A stretch of 64,000 nucleotides of DNA, from positions 23,275 to 87,274 of the forward strand of contig JBGCEO010000051.1 of the NCBI GenBank assembly GCA_045106475.1, in the 5' to 3' direction. This DNA comes from Granulosicoccus sp045106475. Its GTDB lineage: Bacteria; Pseudomonadota; Gammaproteobacteria; Granulosicoccales; Granulosicoccaceae. How positions within the stretch are numbered: position 1 is the stretch's first letter; the number at the start of each line of letters is the position of its first letter. Shown here piece after piece: positions 53,226 through 61,654 of the stretch. A model generated the notes under the pieces. The model made no database searches, was not told the DNA's origin, and was given only the letters and a program-made list of their open reading frames with translations. Position numbers and translations under genes: made by a program.

Positions 53226-53690
53226 CTACAATTCTATTGGCAACTCGGTTGTCTCTTTTATCTCTTCAAGCACAAAGCTTGCGGATACATCACCCATCGG
53301 TACCTCTGCTATGAGGCGCTTGTAAAACGCATCGTAACCTTTTACCGAAGAAACTCGAACTCGCAAAACATAGTCAAGATCACCGCTCATTCTCCACGTC
53401 GCTACTACCTCTGGCATGTTGAGTACTGTGGTTCTAAATCTCTCTAACCAGGAGTCCTCATGATTGCTAGTCCGCACCAGCACCAGCGCTACCAGTGGCA
53501 AGCCAAGCATTTCAGCATCAAGTAGTGCAACTCGGGCGCGAATAACACCTGTGTCTTCCAGAGCCCGCACTCGCCTCCAACAGGCGTTCCTCGACAAAGA
53601 GACCTTCTCAGCTAAGTCCTCAATTCCAATACTCGCGTCACTCTGCAAGTATTTTAGGATTTTGAGGTTCTTTTTGTCCATTGATTCCAT
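53226..53690 (-). CDS. Lrp/AsnC-family regulator
   Basis: Amino-acid-responsive transcription factor of about 154 residues: N-terminal HTH (LKILKYLQSDASIGIEDLAEKVSLSRNACWRRVRAL) and C-terminal RAM ligand domain (MPEVVATWRMSGDLDYVLRV). ATG 53690 and ATG 53681 (MDKKNLKIL) are both plausible; a GTG lies at 53693. It is transcribed toward ovoA about 180-210 bp downstream and diverges from the DUF6356-amidotransferase pair, so it could control both. Ligand unknown. Confidence 0.92.
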   Translation of the reverse strand: MESMDKKNLKILKYLQSDASIGIEDLAEKVSLSRNACWRRVRALEDTGVIRARVALLDAEMLGLPLVALVLVRTSNHEDSWLERFRTTVLNMPEVVATWRMSGDLDYVLRVRVSSVKGYDAFYKRLIAEVPMGDVSASFVLEEIKETTELPIEL

Positions 53691-53804
53691 CACATTTGGG
53701 ATAATATCCCATTTTTAAAGCTTTGAATCTAATTTTTCGACTTTTTTCCCACGCCATGTCTGTCAAACTGTAGTCTCTTCAATAAGCCCAAGGAAGTCAC
53801 GCGC

Positions 53805-54062
53805 ATGTTGTCAAATCAACCATCCCCGGTGAGTAATTGGCGTAAATCACTGAGTGTTTTCTCTGCCCACCCCGCTTCCGTAGGAGAAAGCTACTTTGAG
53901 CATCAGCGAAAAGCGCTTGGATTCGCTGGGGCTCTTGCCTATGCGGCTTTAGCCGCAACCGTACATGCTTTCATTCCCGCGCTGTGTGTAAGTACGGCTC
54001 GAAACAGAATTGCAGAACTTCACAGCCGTTTGCAGAAGCGCGCCACCACTGAGGCAAACTAG
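53805..54062 (+). CDS. DUF6356 small protein
   Basis: 85-residue protein with the DUF6356 pattern: FSAHPASVGESYFEHQRKALGFA at about 19-41, followed by a hydrophobic helix (GALAYAALAATVHAFIPALC, about 42-61) and a charged C-terminal helix. Function unknown; probably inner-membrane associated. Its stop TAG directly abuts the GTG start of the next gene, so the two are co-translated. Confidence 0.78.
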   Translation: MLSNQPSPVSNWRKSLSVFSAHPASVGESYFEHQRKALGFAGALAYAALAATVHAFIPALCVSTARNRIAELHSRLQKRATTEAN

Positions 54063-54827
54063 GTGTGCCGGCTAGCAGCGTGGTTAGGTCCAGCGGTGTC
54101 CCTGGAAGACGTCATCGTTAAACCCGTCAACTCGCTTATCGATCAGAGCCACCACGCAAGTGAAGCCAAGCTTGCAGTTAACGGCGACGGATTTGGTTTT
54201 GCATGGTATAGCGATACCCGCCAGCTAGGTCTTTACAAGGATGTGCTCCCCGCCTGGGCTGATGGCAATCTGCTCAGTCTTGCATCTATGATCAAATCGG
54301 AGCTGTTTATCGCTCATGTGCGGGCATCAACCTTTGGTCAAGTATCACGCAGCAATTGTCATCCCTTTACATCAGGCTCTTGGAGCTTCGCGCACAATGG
54401 TCAGATTGCCGATTTTGAAAATTGCAGAAGACAGTTGGAAATCAAGCTAACTGATCATCGTTATGTACAGAGAGTCGGCAACACTGACTCCGAATTGATG
54501 TTTCTTTTGCTACTCGATCATGGCCTTGATGAAAACGTGCAGAGTGCATGTAAAAGCGTGTTACAACTAGTCAAACACACCTCGGCTGGCAGCAAAAAAG
54601 CAACGCGTGTTGCGGCCGTTTTTAGTAATGGCGACACACTGTACGCATTGAGATACTCAACAGACTCAAAGAGCCCTTCTCTCTACTACTGTGAGAGTGA
54701 AAACAACGGAACGATGATCGCATCCGAACCCTTGGATGGCGATTCTGATAAATGGCGGACTATCCCGGAACAATCTCTTTTTTCGGTAAACGATTCGGGT
54801 ATCACATGCCATACCTTTGAGTCTTGA
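54063..54827 (+). CDS. Class II glutamine amidotransferase, EgtC/YafJ-like
   Basis: Ntn-type amidohydrolase of 254 residues. After removal of the initiator Met, Cys2 (MCRLAAWLG) would be the nucleophile. Family motifs: NGDGFGFAWYS, AHVRAST, NCHPF, and WSFAHNGQI as the oxyanion loop. The N-terminal CRLAAWLGPAVSLEDVI pattern resembles EgtC, the gamma-glutamyl hydrolase of ergothioneine synthesis, and also general YafJ-like proteins. It starts with GTG immediately after DUF6356. Closeness to ovoA is suggestive but ovothiol synthesis needs no known EgtC step. Confidence 0.88.
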   Translation: MCRLAAWLGPAVSLEDVIVKPVNSLIDQSHHASEAKLAVNGDGFGFAWYSDTRQLGLYKDVLPAWADGNLLSLASMIKSELFIAHVRASTFGQVSRSNCHPFTSGSWSFAHNGQIADFENCRRQLEIKLTDHRYVQRVGNTDSELMFLLLLDHGLDENVQSACKSVLQLVKHTSAGSKKATRVAAVFSNGDTLYALRYSTDSKSPSLYYCESENNGTMIASEPLDGDSDKWRTIPEQSLFSVNDSGITCHTFES

Positions 54828-55042
54828 AGCCAAGACCACACAACCGAACTATAACTTGAGAGCTGAAGATTAGAGCATTGCCTGCGAGCGCCCACCGCTT
54901 TCATAGGCCCGACTCAGCTACCGGGCCGCTGCCGTATCTGAACGCATTAGCCGGCTCCTTGAATCCAATTGCGTAAACTGCGCCTTGATCATTGCCCCTG
55001 CCCATGTCTACCATTAAAACAGGTGGTACGCGGAAACCGTTG

Positions 55043-55729
55043 TCAGCTGACCATATCCAATGTAAGCAGCAATCTGCGGCTATCTTGTGTACTGGGCGAA
55101 CGATGCACCAGCCCTTTTCCCTCATTGCCTCGCCAAACATCACCTTTAAGCAGTGCAACGTCACCCTGGTTCAGCTGTTGAATGCGTTGCCCTGAGTTAA
55201 AAAGACCGGACTCATGATCCGCTACACCATTACATTGGTGTCCCAGCTTGCTTCTGTCAACGTGCTCGTGCTGTAACCACTCCGTTGCGACCCCACGGTA
55301 GGTTGTTATTAACCTGCAGGGGATTCTATCCACATGAAACTTCGGGCACATTGCATTATCAAGAACACTTAGCCTAACGCCTGCCTGTTCAAGTTCAAAC
55401 AGTGTGCAAAACATATCAACGAGTGTCGCAACATCGTCACAAAACTCACGGGAGGTCAAATGGCCAAACAAGTCGAAGAGCCTTGTCTGCGCATCCTGCG
55501 GTGCTATTACTACCGAAGTCTTGTGTGTTGGATTGGCGTCGATAAACTCTGCCACGGTGTCGCTGAGTGACTGAGGCAAACTACGTTTCCAAATGGCTAT
55601 ATGTGTATTGTCATCGTAGATATCAGCCAATACGGTTGGCTCAATGCCCTCCGATAGTCTCAGATTCGAATAGTGTTGTGCCACCTCTGCAGGTTGACTA
55701 CGCTCACGTATTGTTTCCACTTGATTCAT
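55043..55729 (-). CDS. DUF1826 protein, zinc-regulon associated
   Basis: 228-residue cytoplasmic protein of the DUF1826 family: WKRSLPQSLSDTVAEFI, a CPKFHVDRIPCRLITTYRG segment holding Cys/His/Asp residues suited to metal binding, and a C-terminal VALLKGDVW. DUF1826 genes recur next to COG0523 GTPases in predicted Zur regulons. It lies 183 bp downstream of such a GTPase gene on the same strand. Function unknown; a role under zinc limitation is inferred. The 215-bp gap after it contains only a weak GGCCCG/CGGGCC hairpin (54906-54927). Confidence 0.83.
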   Translation of the reverse strand: MNQVETIRERSQPAEVAQHYSNLRLSEGIEPTVLADIYDDNTHIAIWKRSLPQSLSDTVAEFIDANPTHKTSVVIAPQDAQTRLFDLFGHLTSREFCDDVATLVDMFCTLFELEQAGVRLSVLDNAMCPKFHVDRIPCRLITTYRGVATEWLQHEHVDRSKLGHQCNGVADHESGLFNSGQRIQQLNQGDVALLKGDVWRGNEGKGLVHRSPSTQDSRRLLLTLDMVS

Positions 55730-55912
55730 TTTTTATCTCTTTAAGACGTCCACTTTTTACATTTGACCTGGCATTTCCCACAGCCAACGTTATTGATGTA
55801 AAAAATCGTGTGTATCACTCACCTACAGCTCGTGCTTGCTTGACCAAACCAATTACGTTTTGCAAATGCGACTCACGCTAGAGCTTAACGAGCCTCTGTG
55901 AATCCCGGTGCA

Positions 55913-57124
55913 TCATTGATTGAATGTCCATTTTGGAAACGGATCGCTCAGCGTCTCCCAATAGGGTTTTCCTTTTTGCATCTCTGCTTCGGTTAAGAGG
56001 CACTGGTCAAGTGATTGAATAAACGCTTCTTTATCGAGTTCTTGCCCGATGAACACCAGCTCTTGTCGCTTATCACCAAAAGGCTCTCTCCATTGTTTCT
56101 CAATAGAAGCAAGATACTCCTCGTCTGTCGGCCAATTTTCTTTCGCAACCGCCTTCCAAAACATTCCAGCAAATCCATACTCTGCTATTCCTCCTGCCTG
56201 ACTCCATTGACCCGCAAAATCAGGCCGAGTCGCCAACCAGAAGTAGCCTTTTGATCGAATCAATTTGCCAAATTTATCTGTGCTATGGAGAAGCTGATAA
56301 AACTTCTCTGGATGAAATGGCCGTCGAGCCTCATAGCAAAAACTGCCAATGCCATATTCTTCTGTTTCAGGGACATGCTCTCCTCGCATCTCCTTCAGCC
56401 AACCCGGGGCTTGCTGTGCGCGTTCAAAGTCGAACAAACCAGTGTTAAGCACTGAATCGATATTAATCTGACCATTAACTATCGGGACTATACGTGCCTG
56501 AGTGTTTAGGGTTTGTAAGATCGCTATCAGTTTTTTCACATCCTCTTTAGCAGCCATATCTGTTTTGCTGACAAGAATGACATCAGCAAATTCAATCTGA
56601 TCAACAAGAAGATCAGATACACTCCGATTGTCTTCTTCGCCCAAGGACTCGCCAGCCTCTCGAAGTGATTTGGCTTCCTCGTAGTCATCCATAAAGTTGA
56701 CCGCATCCACCACTGTAACCATGGTGTCCAAATTAGCTACATTCGACAGTGATACGCCGGTCTCGTCTTCAAAGGTGAAGGTCTCTGCTACCGGCAAGGG
56801 TTCGGAAATACCCGTTGACTCTATAACCAGATAGTCAAATCGACCATTCCTTGCTAGTTTTCCTACCTCAAGTAAAAGATCTTCCCGAAGTGTGCAACAG
56901 ATACAACCGTTGCTCATTTCAACCAGTTTCTCCTCACTGCGATTAAGCGATACCGAGCTTTCAACGATGGACGAATCAATGTTTATCTCGCTCATGTCAT
57001 TCACTATGACAGCGACTTTTTTACCCTCTCGATTATTCAGAATATGACTGAGCACAGTCGTCTTTCCGGCGCCAAGGAATCCTGAAAGCACAGTAACGGG
57101 AAGTCTGTTATCAGTTTGGTTCAT
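55913..57124 (-). CDS. COG0523 GTPase, ZigA-type zinc metallochaperone
   Basis: P-loop GTPase of 403 residues thought to deliver zinc to client proteins during zinc starvation. Walker A GFLGAGKTT (15-23), the family metal site CICC (74-77), an ESTGISEPLPV segment, SKTD as the G4 motif, and a large CobW C-terminal domain (RPFHPEKFYQLL). The length and the extended C-terminal domain match the ZigA subgroup. A perfect palindrome about 33 nt before the start is a good Zur-box candidate, and DUF1826 follows downstream, both pointing to a zinc role rather than nitrile hydratase or cobalamin activation. Confidence 0.9.
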   Translation of the reverse strand: MNQTDNRLPVTVLSGFLGAGKTTVLSHILNNREGKKVAVIVNDMSEINIDSSIVESSVSLNRSEEKLVEMSNGCICCTLREDLLLEVGKLARNGRFDYLVIESTGISEPLPVAETFTFEDETGVSLSNVANLDTMVTVVDAVNFMDDYEEAKSLREAGESLGEEDNRSVSDLLVDQIEFADVILVSKTDMAAKEDVKKLIAILQTLNTQARIVPIVNGQINIDSVLNTGLFDFERAQQAPGWLKEMRGEHVPETEEYGIGSFCYEARRPFHPEKFYQLLHSTDKFGKLIRSKGYFWLATRPDFAGQWSQAGGIAEYGFAGMFWKAVAKENWPTDEEYLASIEKQWREPFGDKRQELVFIGQELDKEAFIQSLDQCLLTEAEMQKGKPYWETLSDPFPKWTFNQ

Positions 57125-57156
57125 GGGATTGTATTCACGGGATAGATATTAACGAT

Positions 57157-57170
57157 ATGTTATAACATAA
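57157..57170. promoter_or_regulatory. Zur-box-like palindrome
   Basis: Perfect 14-bp palindrome TATGTTATAACATA centred about 40 nt upstream of the COG0523 GTPase start. It matches the core of the known gammaproteobacterial Zur operator (GTTATANNATAAC-like, AT-rich dyad). Zur would repress the GTPase, and perhaps DUF1826 behind it, when zinc is sufficient. Binding is inferred from sequence and context. Confidence 0.7.
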
Positions 57171-57250
57171 TTTATATAGCAGATAGATTTTTAGCAAATA
57201 AAGTGCCATCAGCCTGACGCGAGCGGTACCAGGGCAATCACCCGTTCACA

Positions 57251-57618
57251 ATGAAACTGCTCCAGCATGCCGGGGATGACTTTCGTGAGAAGTTAGCCCT
57301 GACACCACAAAACCAAGAGTTTCACATGGATGTGAACACACGAGGCCCGGGCTGCGATGTGCCTAGATCCTTTATCGTGCGCAATGGCTTCGATGCCCGT
57401 GCCGACGATGCCAAATTCATCCAACGCTTGAAGTGCAAACGCTGCGCGAAGAAATTCTCCGCGGCTACATTCAGCGCGACCTAACGGCAGAAGAAACGGT
57501 GCTATCTCAAGGCCTTTGTCGAGCAGCACGGGCTGATTTGATTAAACCGGTCCAGATCGACGATCTACTGACCTTCGAGCATACCAATTGCAAGCCAGTG
57601 AGTGCAGTGGCAAGCTGA
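57251..57618 (+). pseudogene. Degraded insertion-sequence transposase with one terminal repeat
   Basis: Starts in a copy of the hairpin-type repeat (57253-57280). An N-terminal zinc-ribbon part follows (CDVPRSFIVRNG, then LKCKRCAKKFSAATFSA), as in transposases that continue TYRQKKR; here the tyrosine codon is TAA (57482-57484) and RQKKRCYLKAFVEQHG continues in the same frame. A frameshift then leads to VQIDDLLTFEHTNCKPVS, a catalytic-core motif of the same transposase type, followed by a stop. The stretch between is far too short, so most of the gene is deleted. No right-hand terminal repeat is seen. The IS family cannot be named with certainty. Confidence 0.72.
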
Positions 57619-57624
57619 GAAGAC

Positions 57625-58617
57625 TTAGTTCACGTGAGCTGAGGCATATTTTGTCTGTTTGGGAGACACACCAAAACGCGTCTTATATTCCAGAGCGAAG
57701 CGACCAAGGTGAGTAAATCCGGCATTGTACGCAACGCTAGTGACTGATGGTGTATCTGAGCGAACCATCAACTGATAGCGTGCATGGTCCAGACGAACGT
57801 TTTTCAAATATCGCATCGGCGTTAGTCCATGACGATCTTTAAAACCTTTTTGTAAAGCTCGCACGCACACATTCGCATTTGAAGCGATATCTTTCAATGA
57901 GATATTTTCGTGAAAATGAGCGTGAATGTAATCAATCGCCAATTGCAAGCTGAGCGTTGTCGCCTCCACATTCGGTTCAAACATGATATGCGATACGTTG
58001 CTCTCCTGGAGCATGAGCAAAGCGCTTGTGAGTTCGAACTCCGCTTCCAAATCCTGAACGCTGTTGGCGTTACCTTGAAATAACTGGCCATGCTCAATTG
58101 CATTGACGCGAGACATAATCCGTCGCTTCAACATCGCTCCGTCGTGGCTCGTCAGATTAACGCTCGTTCGAAAACGCACCGGCCCGGGTAAGGGTGTACC
58201 CGTGATATCTTGAGCGACTTCGTCCAGGTAGGTTTTGTCAACTTGCAGCAGAAGCATTTGGCAATTACCGCCCCATTTCATTTTAGTGGGTCGATCAGGA
58301 TTCAATACGGTTGCAGTATTAACACTGGCCTCAACATTTTCGCCCCGATGCTGCACGTGTGACTGGCCCGAGAGGGGTATTTGCAATAAATAGAACGAAT
58401 CGAGCATGCCTGGATCGATTGATACATCTGCACCGTAGTGGAGGTAATTAACTGATACACGATTACCCGCAGCATGGTTATAAACAAGCGAAAGCGCTTT
58501 CCCGCCATGGTTGATATCGAGTTTATGGTCGCAGAACTTTTGCGACACGCAATACCGAGCCTTTTCCAGGTCCTTGGTTTTAAGAACTGAGTGCTGCGTG
58601 AGGATATTGGTAACCAT
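57625..58617 (-). CDS. AraC-family regulator with AraC-binding-like domain
   Basis: 330-residue regulator. N-terminal PF14525-like sensor (LSLVYNHAAGNRVSVNYLHYG; FYLLQIPLSGQSHVQHRG; TATVLNPDRPTKMKW) and C-terminal double HTH (ISLKDIASNANVCVRALQKGFKDRHGLTPMRYLK; SVAYNAGFTHLGRFALEYKTRFGVSPKQT). This sensor type is known from regulators of alkane and aromatic oxidation. It diverges from the cupin-monooxygenase pair, which it probably activates. Its 3' end is 7 nt from the dead transposase. Confidence 0.92.
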   Translation of the reverse strand: MVTNILTQHSVLKTKDLEKARYCVSQKFCDHKLDINHGGKALSLVYNHAAGNRVSVNYLHYGADVSIDPGMLDSFYLLQIPLSGQSHVQHRGENVEASVNTATVLNPDRPTKMKWGGNCQMLLLQVDKTYLDEVAQDITGTPLPGPVRFRTSVNLTSHDGAMLKRRIMSRVNAIEHGQLFQGNANSVQDLEAEFELTSALLMLQESNVSHIMFEPNVEATTLSLQLAIDYIHAHFHENISLKDIASNANVCVRALQKGFKDRHGLTPMRYLKNVRLDHARYQLMVRSDTPSVTSVAYNAGFTHLGRFALEYKTRFGVSPKQTKYASAHVN

Positions 58618-58756
58618 GTGTCGCTATCTGCTCCCACGAAATGCTACCAAACCATCCAGATTTATCAACTATCCAGGCTAGATTGTTCGCTTTTCGGATA
58701 TTAATGCCCATGAAGGCTGATCTATGGTGTTCATTCGACTAATTCGGGACGAAATA

Positions 58757-59197
58757 ATGGAAAAAGGCATCACCAAATCATCAGAAGGCATTGACGGTCT
58801 GTCTTGGAACGTGGTTGGTCAAACCTATGTACCAAAACTGCTCAGTACTGACGCATTCGTGTGGGATGCCACACTGCCAGCTGACACTTTTGTACCGCCG
58901 CACATCCACCCCACTCAAGATGAGTGGATCATAGTTCTCGAGGGCAATCTTGAAATCGAATTTTTAGGCGATGTGCACAAAGCAGGTCCCGGAGATACGG
59001 TTCGTATGCCCAAAGGCGAAGCTCATGGAATTTTTAACCGTTCGGGCGAAACAGCTAAATGTGTTTTTGGCGTAGCGCCAGCCAGAAAATTGTTTGACTT
59101 GTTTATAAAGCTCGATGGCGTAACAGATCCGGAAGAACTGGTGCGCCTGTCTGCTATGCATGAGGTCGACTTTTTACCTCCTCCGGCTAATGGCTAA
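58757..59197 (+). CDS. Cupin-domain protein
   Basis: 146-residue small beta-barrel protein. Cupin motif 1: PPHIHPTQDEWIIVLEGNLEIEF (two His and a Glu-type ligand set); motif 2: PGDTVRMPKGEAHGIFN. It would bind one metal ion. ATG 58757, behind GGGACG, is preferred over an in-frame start at 58724. The stop codon lies inside a 7-bp tandem repeat. Co-directional with the monooxygenase 144 bp downstream and divergent from the AraC-type regulator. May bind or process the monooxygenase substrate; not determinable. Confidence 0.87.
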   Translation: MEKGITKSSEGIDGLSWNVVGQTYVPKLLSTDAFVWDATLPADTFVPPHIHPTQDEWIIVLEGNLEIEFLGDVHKAGPGDTVRMPKGEAHGIFNRSGETAKCVFGVAPARKLFDLFIKLDGVTDPEELVRLSAMHEVDFLPPPANG

Positions 59198-59219
59198 TGG
59201 CTAATGGCTAATGGCTAAT
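59185..59219. repeat. Five 7-bp repeats spanning the cupin stop codon
   Basis: GGCTAAT repeated five times without variation (59185-59219). The cupin stop TAA (59195-59197) is in the second unit. Because 7 is not a multiple of 3, unit gain or loss before the stop would shift frame, but each of the three frames meets TAA within two to three units. Confidence 0.95.
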
Positions 59220-59340
59220 GTAGCCAGTCTTGTAAGGTTCTTCTTCAGGGGCAAACCCACCGATGAAAATTTCGGATGCAACCGGATTTGGTACCTCTCC
59301 CCGATTTAATGCTTGAGATCTATCATTTTTGAGAACAACG

Positions 59341-60828
59341 ATGGCTAGTAGAAAGACAGTTGCAGTAATCGGTGGCGGAGTAAGCGGCTTAGCTGCCGCT
59401 AAAGCATTTGATGAAAAGGGCCATCGCGTTATTGGCTTCGAGCGCAGCCACGATTTTGGCGGGGTCTGGGAACCGTCACGTTCCTACCCGGATGTGCAGA
59501 CTCAATCACCCAAAAGTCTGTACTGCTATACAGACCATCCTATGCCGGATGATTACCCTGAATGGCCAAAGGGACCGATGGTGCATGAGTATCTACATTC
59601 ATATGCTCGCAAACACAAACTTGCTCGCTTGTTCAGGCTCAATACCAACATATTAAGCATGGAGCCGCGTACGGATGGCCAGCCCGGTTGGACACTAACA
59701 ATAGAGGCGGCCGGAATGGAATGGTCCCAGAACTTTGATTTTGTGTCCGTTTGCACCGGACAGTTTTCCGATAAAAATATCATTACTCACCCAGACCAAG
59801 ATAAATTTATTGAACGCGGCGGACAAGTGATGCACTCATCAGAGTACACCGACTCATCCATCGTGCAAGGCAAAGATGTGGTTGTGCTGGGTGGCTCTAA
59901 GTCCGCCACGGATATAGCCGTCAATGCCGTAAACAATGGCGCTAAATCTGTGCGGCTAGTGTATTTGGAAAACGTATGGCGTGTGCCTTATCACATTGGT
60001 GGTATCAACTTCAAAAATCTTCTTTACATGCGTGCACAAGAAGAGCAGTTTAATGGTTGGAATCGATCACCCGTCAGCAAATTTTTATCAACACTTTTCA
60101 AACCATTGGTGTGGGCAAACTTTCGTGGCTTGGAAACCATGCTCAAATTGCAATTGGGCTTAAAAAAATACAATATGGTGCCGTCAAGCCCTATCGAAAA
60201 GGAAGCGTCGTGCTCACTACCTATCGTGACTCCCGGGCTATTTGATTGTTTGAAAAGGGGTGCGATAAAACCGGTCATTGCAACCTTCGACAGTTACACC
60301 ACAGATGGTTTAAAACTGAGCACGGGGGATGTTGTGCCTTGCGACACAGCAATTTTAGCGGTGGGCTGGAGATTAGGTGTGCCATACCTGCCTGAAACAT
60401 ACCAGAAAAAACTCATCGAATCCGATGGTCAATACCGTGTTTACCGACTATCAGTAAACCCGGATTTACCGTACATGGGCTTTGTCGGTTTTAACTCCAG
60501 TTTTTGCACGGTCCTGTCTGCAGAAATGATAGCCAATTGGCTGGTTCGCTATGCTGATGGTCAATTGGCGAATCAACCCAGCGATACACAGATGAATGAG
60601 AACATTGATATGATGCTGGACTGGAAACGCAATGAACGTCCCGCGGCGCAAGTGTATGGTGGACTCTGTTCAGCTCCCTTTCATTTCCGCCATTTTGACG
60701 AGTTGTTAGCAGACATGGGGGCCTCTAAAACAAAACGATCCAATCCGTTGGCTGAAAAGTTTGCGCATCCGAATGCGGCCGCCTACGGTGAATTTCTCTC
60801 AACCACTCCGGAATATTCTGTTAGCTAG
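59341..60828 (+). CDS. Flavin-containing monooxygenase
   Basis: 495-residue FAD/NADPH monooxygenase. FAD site VAVIGGGVSGLAAAKAF, VWEPSRSYPDVQTQSPKSLYCY, a GQVMHSSEYTDS segment at the fingerprint position, the NADPH-binding VVVLGGSKSATDIAV, and LAVGWRLGVPYLP. The gene starts at ATG 59341 (MASRKTV); an upstream in-frame TTG at 59329 is unlikely. With the cupin gene and the divergent AraC regulator it forms a small inducible oxidation module. It is clearly different from the SnoaL-fused monooxygenase at 3200-5017. Substrate unknown. Confidence 0.91.
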   Translation: MASRKTVAVIGGGVSGLAAAKAFDEKGHRVIGFERSHDFGGVWEPSRSYPDVQTQSPKSLYCYTDHPMPDDYPEWPKGPMVHEYLHSYARKHKLARLFRLNTNILSMEPRTDGQPGWTLTIEAAGMEWSQNFDFVSVCTGQFSDKNIITHPDQDKFIERGGQVMHSSEYTDSSIVQGKDVVVLGGSKSATDIAVNAVNNGAKSVRLVYLENVWRVPYHIGGINFKNLLYMRAQEEQFNGWNRSPVSKFLSTLFKPLVWANFRGLETMLKLQLGLKKYNMVPSSPIEKEASCSLPIVTPGLFDCLKRGAIKPVIATFDSYTTDGLKLSTGDVVPCDTAILAVGWRLGVPYLPETYQKKLIESDGQYRVYRLSVNPDLPYMGFVGFNSSFCTVLSAEMIANWLVRYADGQLANQPSDTQMNENIDMMLDWKRNERPAAQVYGGLCSAPFHFRHFDELLADMGASKTKRSNPLAEKFAHPNAAAYGEFLSTTPEYSVS

Positions 60829-60882
60829 AGTCATACGCCTAAAGCCGCGTCCAACCCAAAGCAATCATAGTCACATGCTATT

Positions 60883-61458
60883 CTAGTCAAAGGTCCTCTT
60901 AACCATTGCTTTGAATTCCTCACTGGCCCACTCACTTAAAACTGTTAGTTCAGGGTTGTCTATTCTCAATTTTTCGAACTTTGCTTCCATGCTTTTTGAA
61001 AAAGCATTGCCCTCTATGTATATCCCGGTAAGTTCTTTATTTTTCGATGCAAAATCAATAATTGCCTGACCTGCAATATCAGTGATTCCACATTCAACAA
61101 AGGCTAAAACAGCCGTAGTATCAGGAATTTTGCTGAGTACAGCTAGGACGCCCTCATCTTTTAAATCTTGATTGAAGCTCATGCTAAGAGTGTGGAGATT
61201 TGGTCCATTATTCTGACTAACCCTATAAATTGCGCTCGCTATTTTCTCTGCATCATCAAGATTTAAGTCAGCCTTTCTAATAACCAAATCATATTTATCA
61301 ACACCGCTGCCTAATAGCTGTAACTTCCTGGCCACTTCGATACTTTTGGTTTTTTTTGTTTCAACCAGCACATCTATTAGTTCTTGCATAACAAATTCCG
61401 CATAGCTGGGGCCGCACCATAAGAGACTCAGGACTACGATTCCTAATAGCTTCTTCAT
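60883..61458 (-). CDS. Secreted leucine-rich-repeat-like protein
   Basis: 191-residue exported protein with a signal peptide (KLLGIVVLSLLWCGPSYAE). The body carries about three repeats of the ribonuclease-inhibitor LRR type: NLHTLSMSFNQDLKDEGVLAVL, TAVLAFVECGITDIAGQAIIDF, and ELTGIYIEGNAFSK. No other domain. It would present a small curved protein-binding surface in the periplasm. I do not recognise a named family. ATG 61458 is chosen; GTG 61464 adds two residues. Its base composition looks more AT-rich than its neighbours, consistent with recent acquisition. Confidence 0.65.
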   Translation of the reverse strand: MKKLLGIVVLSLLWCGPSYAEFVMQELIDVLVETKKTKSIEVARKLQLLGSGVDKYDLVIRKADLNLDDAEKIASAIYRVSQNNGPNLHTLSMSFNQDLKDEGVLAVLSKIPDTTAVLAFVECGITDIAGQAIIDFASKNKELTGIYIEGNAFSKSMEAKFEKLRIDNPELTVLSEWASEEFKAMVKRTFD

Positions 61459-61654
61459 TTGCACCCAGACCTCATTTATATAATTGGCAGAATATTAGAA
61501 CTTTGCTGCTAACTAGCAAAGTACTGCTTTTGTCAGAAATCACCTTCTCATTGTATCGATTTTCGATCTAGCGAGATATGGCCCCTTATATTGAACATTT
61601 ACAAAGCAAATTTGTGGAACACTTTTTAGTTAAAGTATTTCTTTTACCGTCAGT

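Noticed and set aside
54901..55164. Minus-strand frame overlapping the 3' end of DUF1826
   Set aside because: Its first half is DUF1826 coding sequence in another frame and no family pattern is seen in the rest.
57251..57484. Intact 77-residue zinc-ribbon protein
   Set aside because: It begins inside the terminal repeat and ends at a stop in the position of a transposase tyrosine, with recognisable transposase sequence continuing after it.
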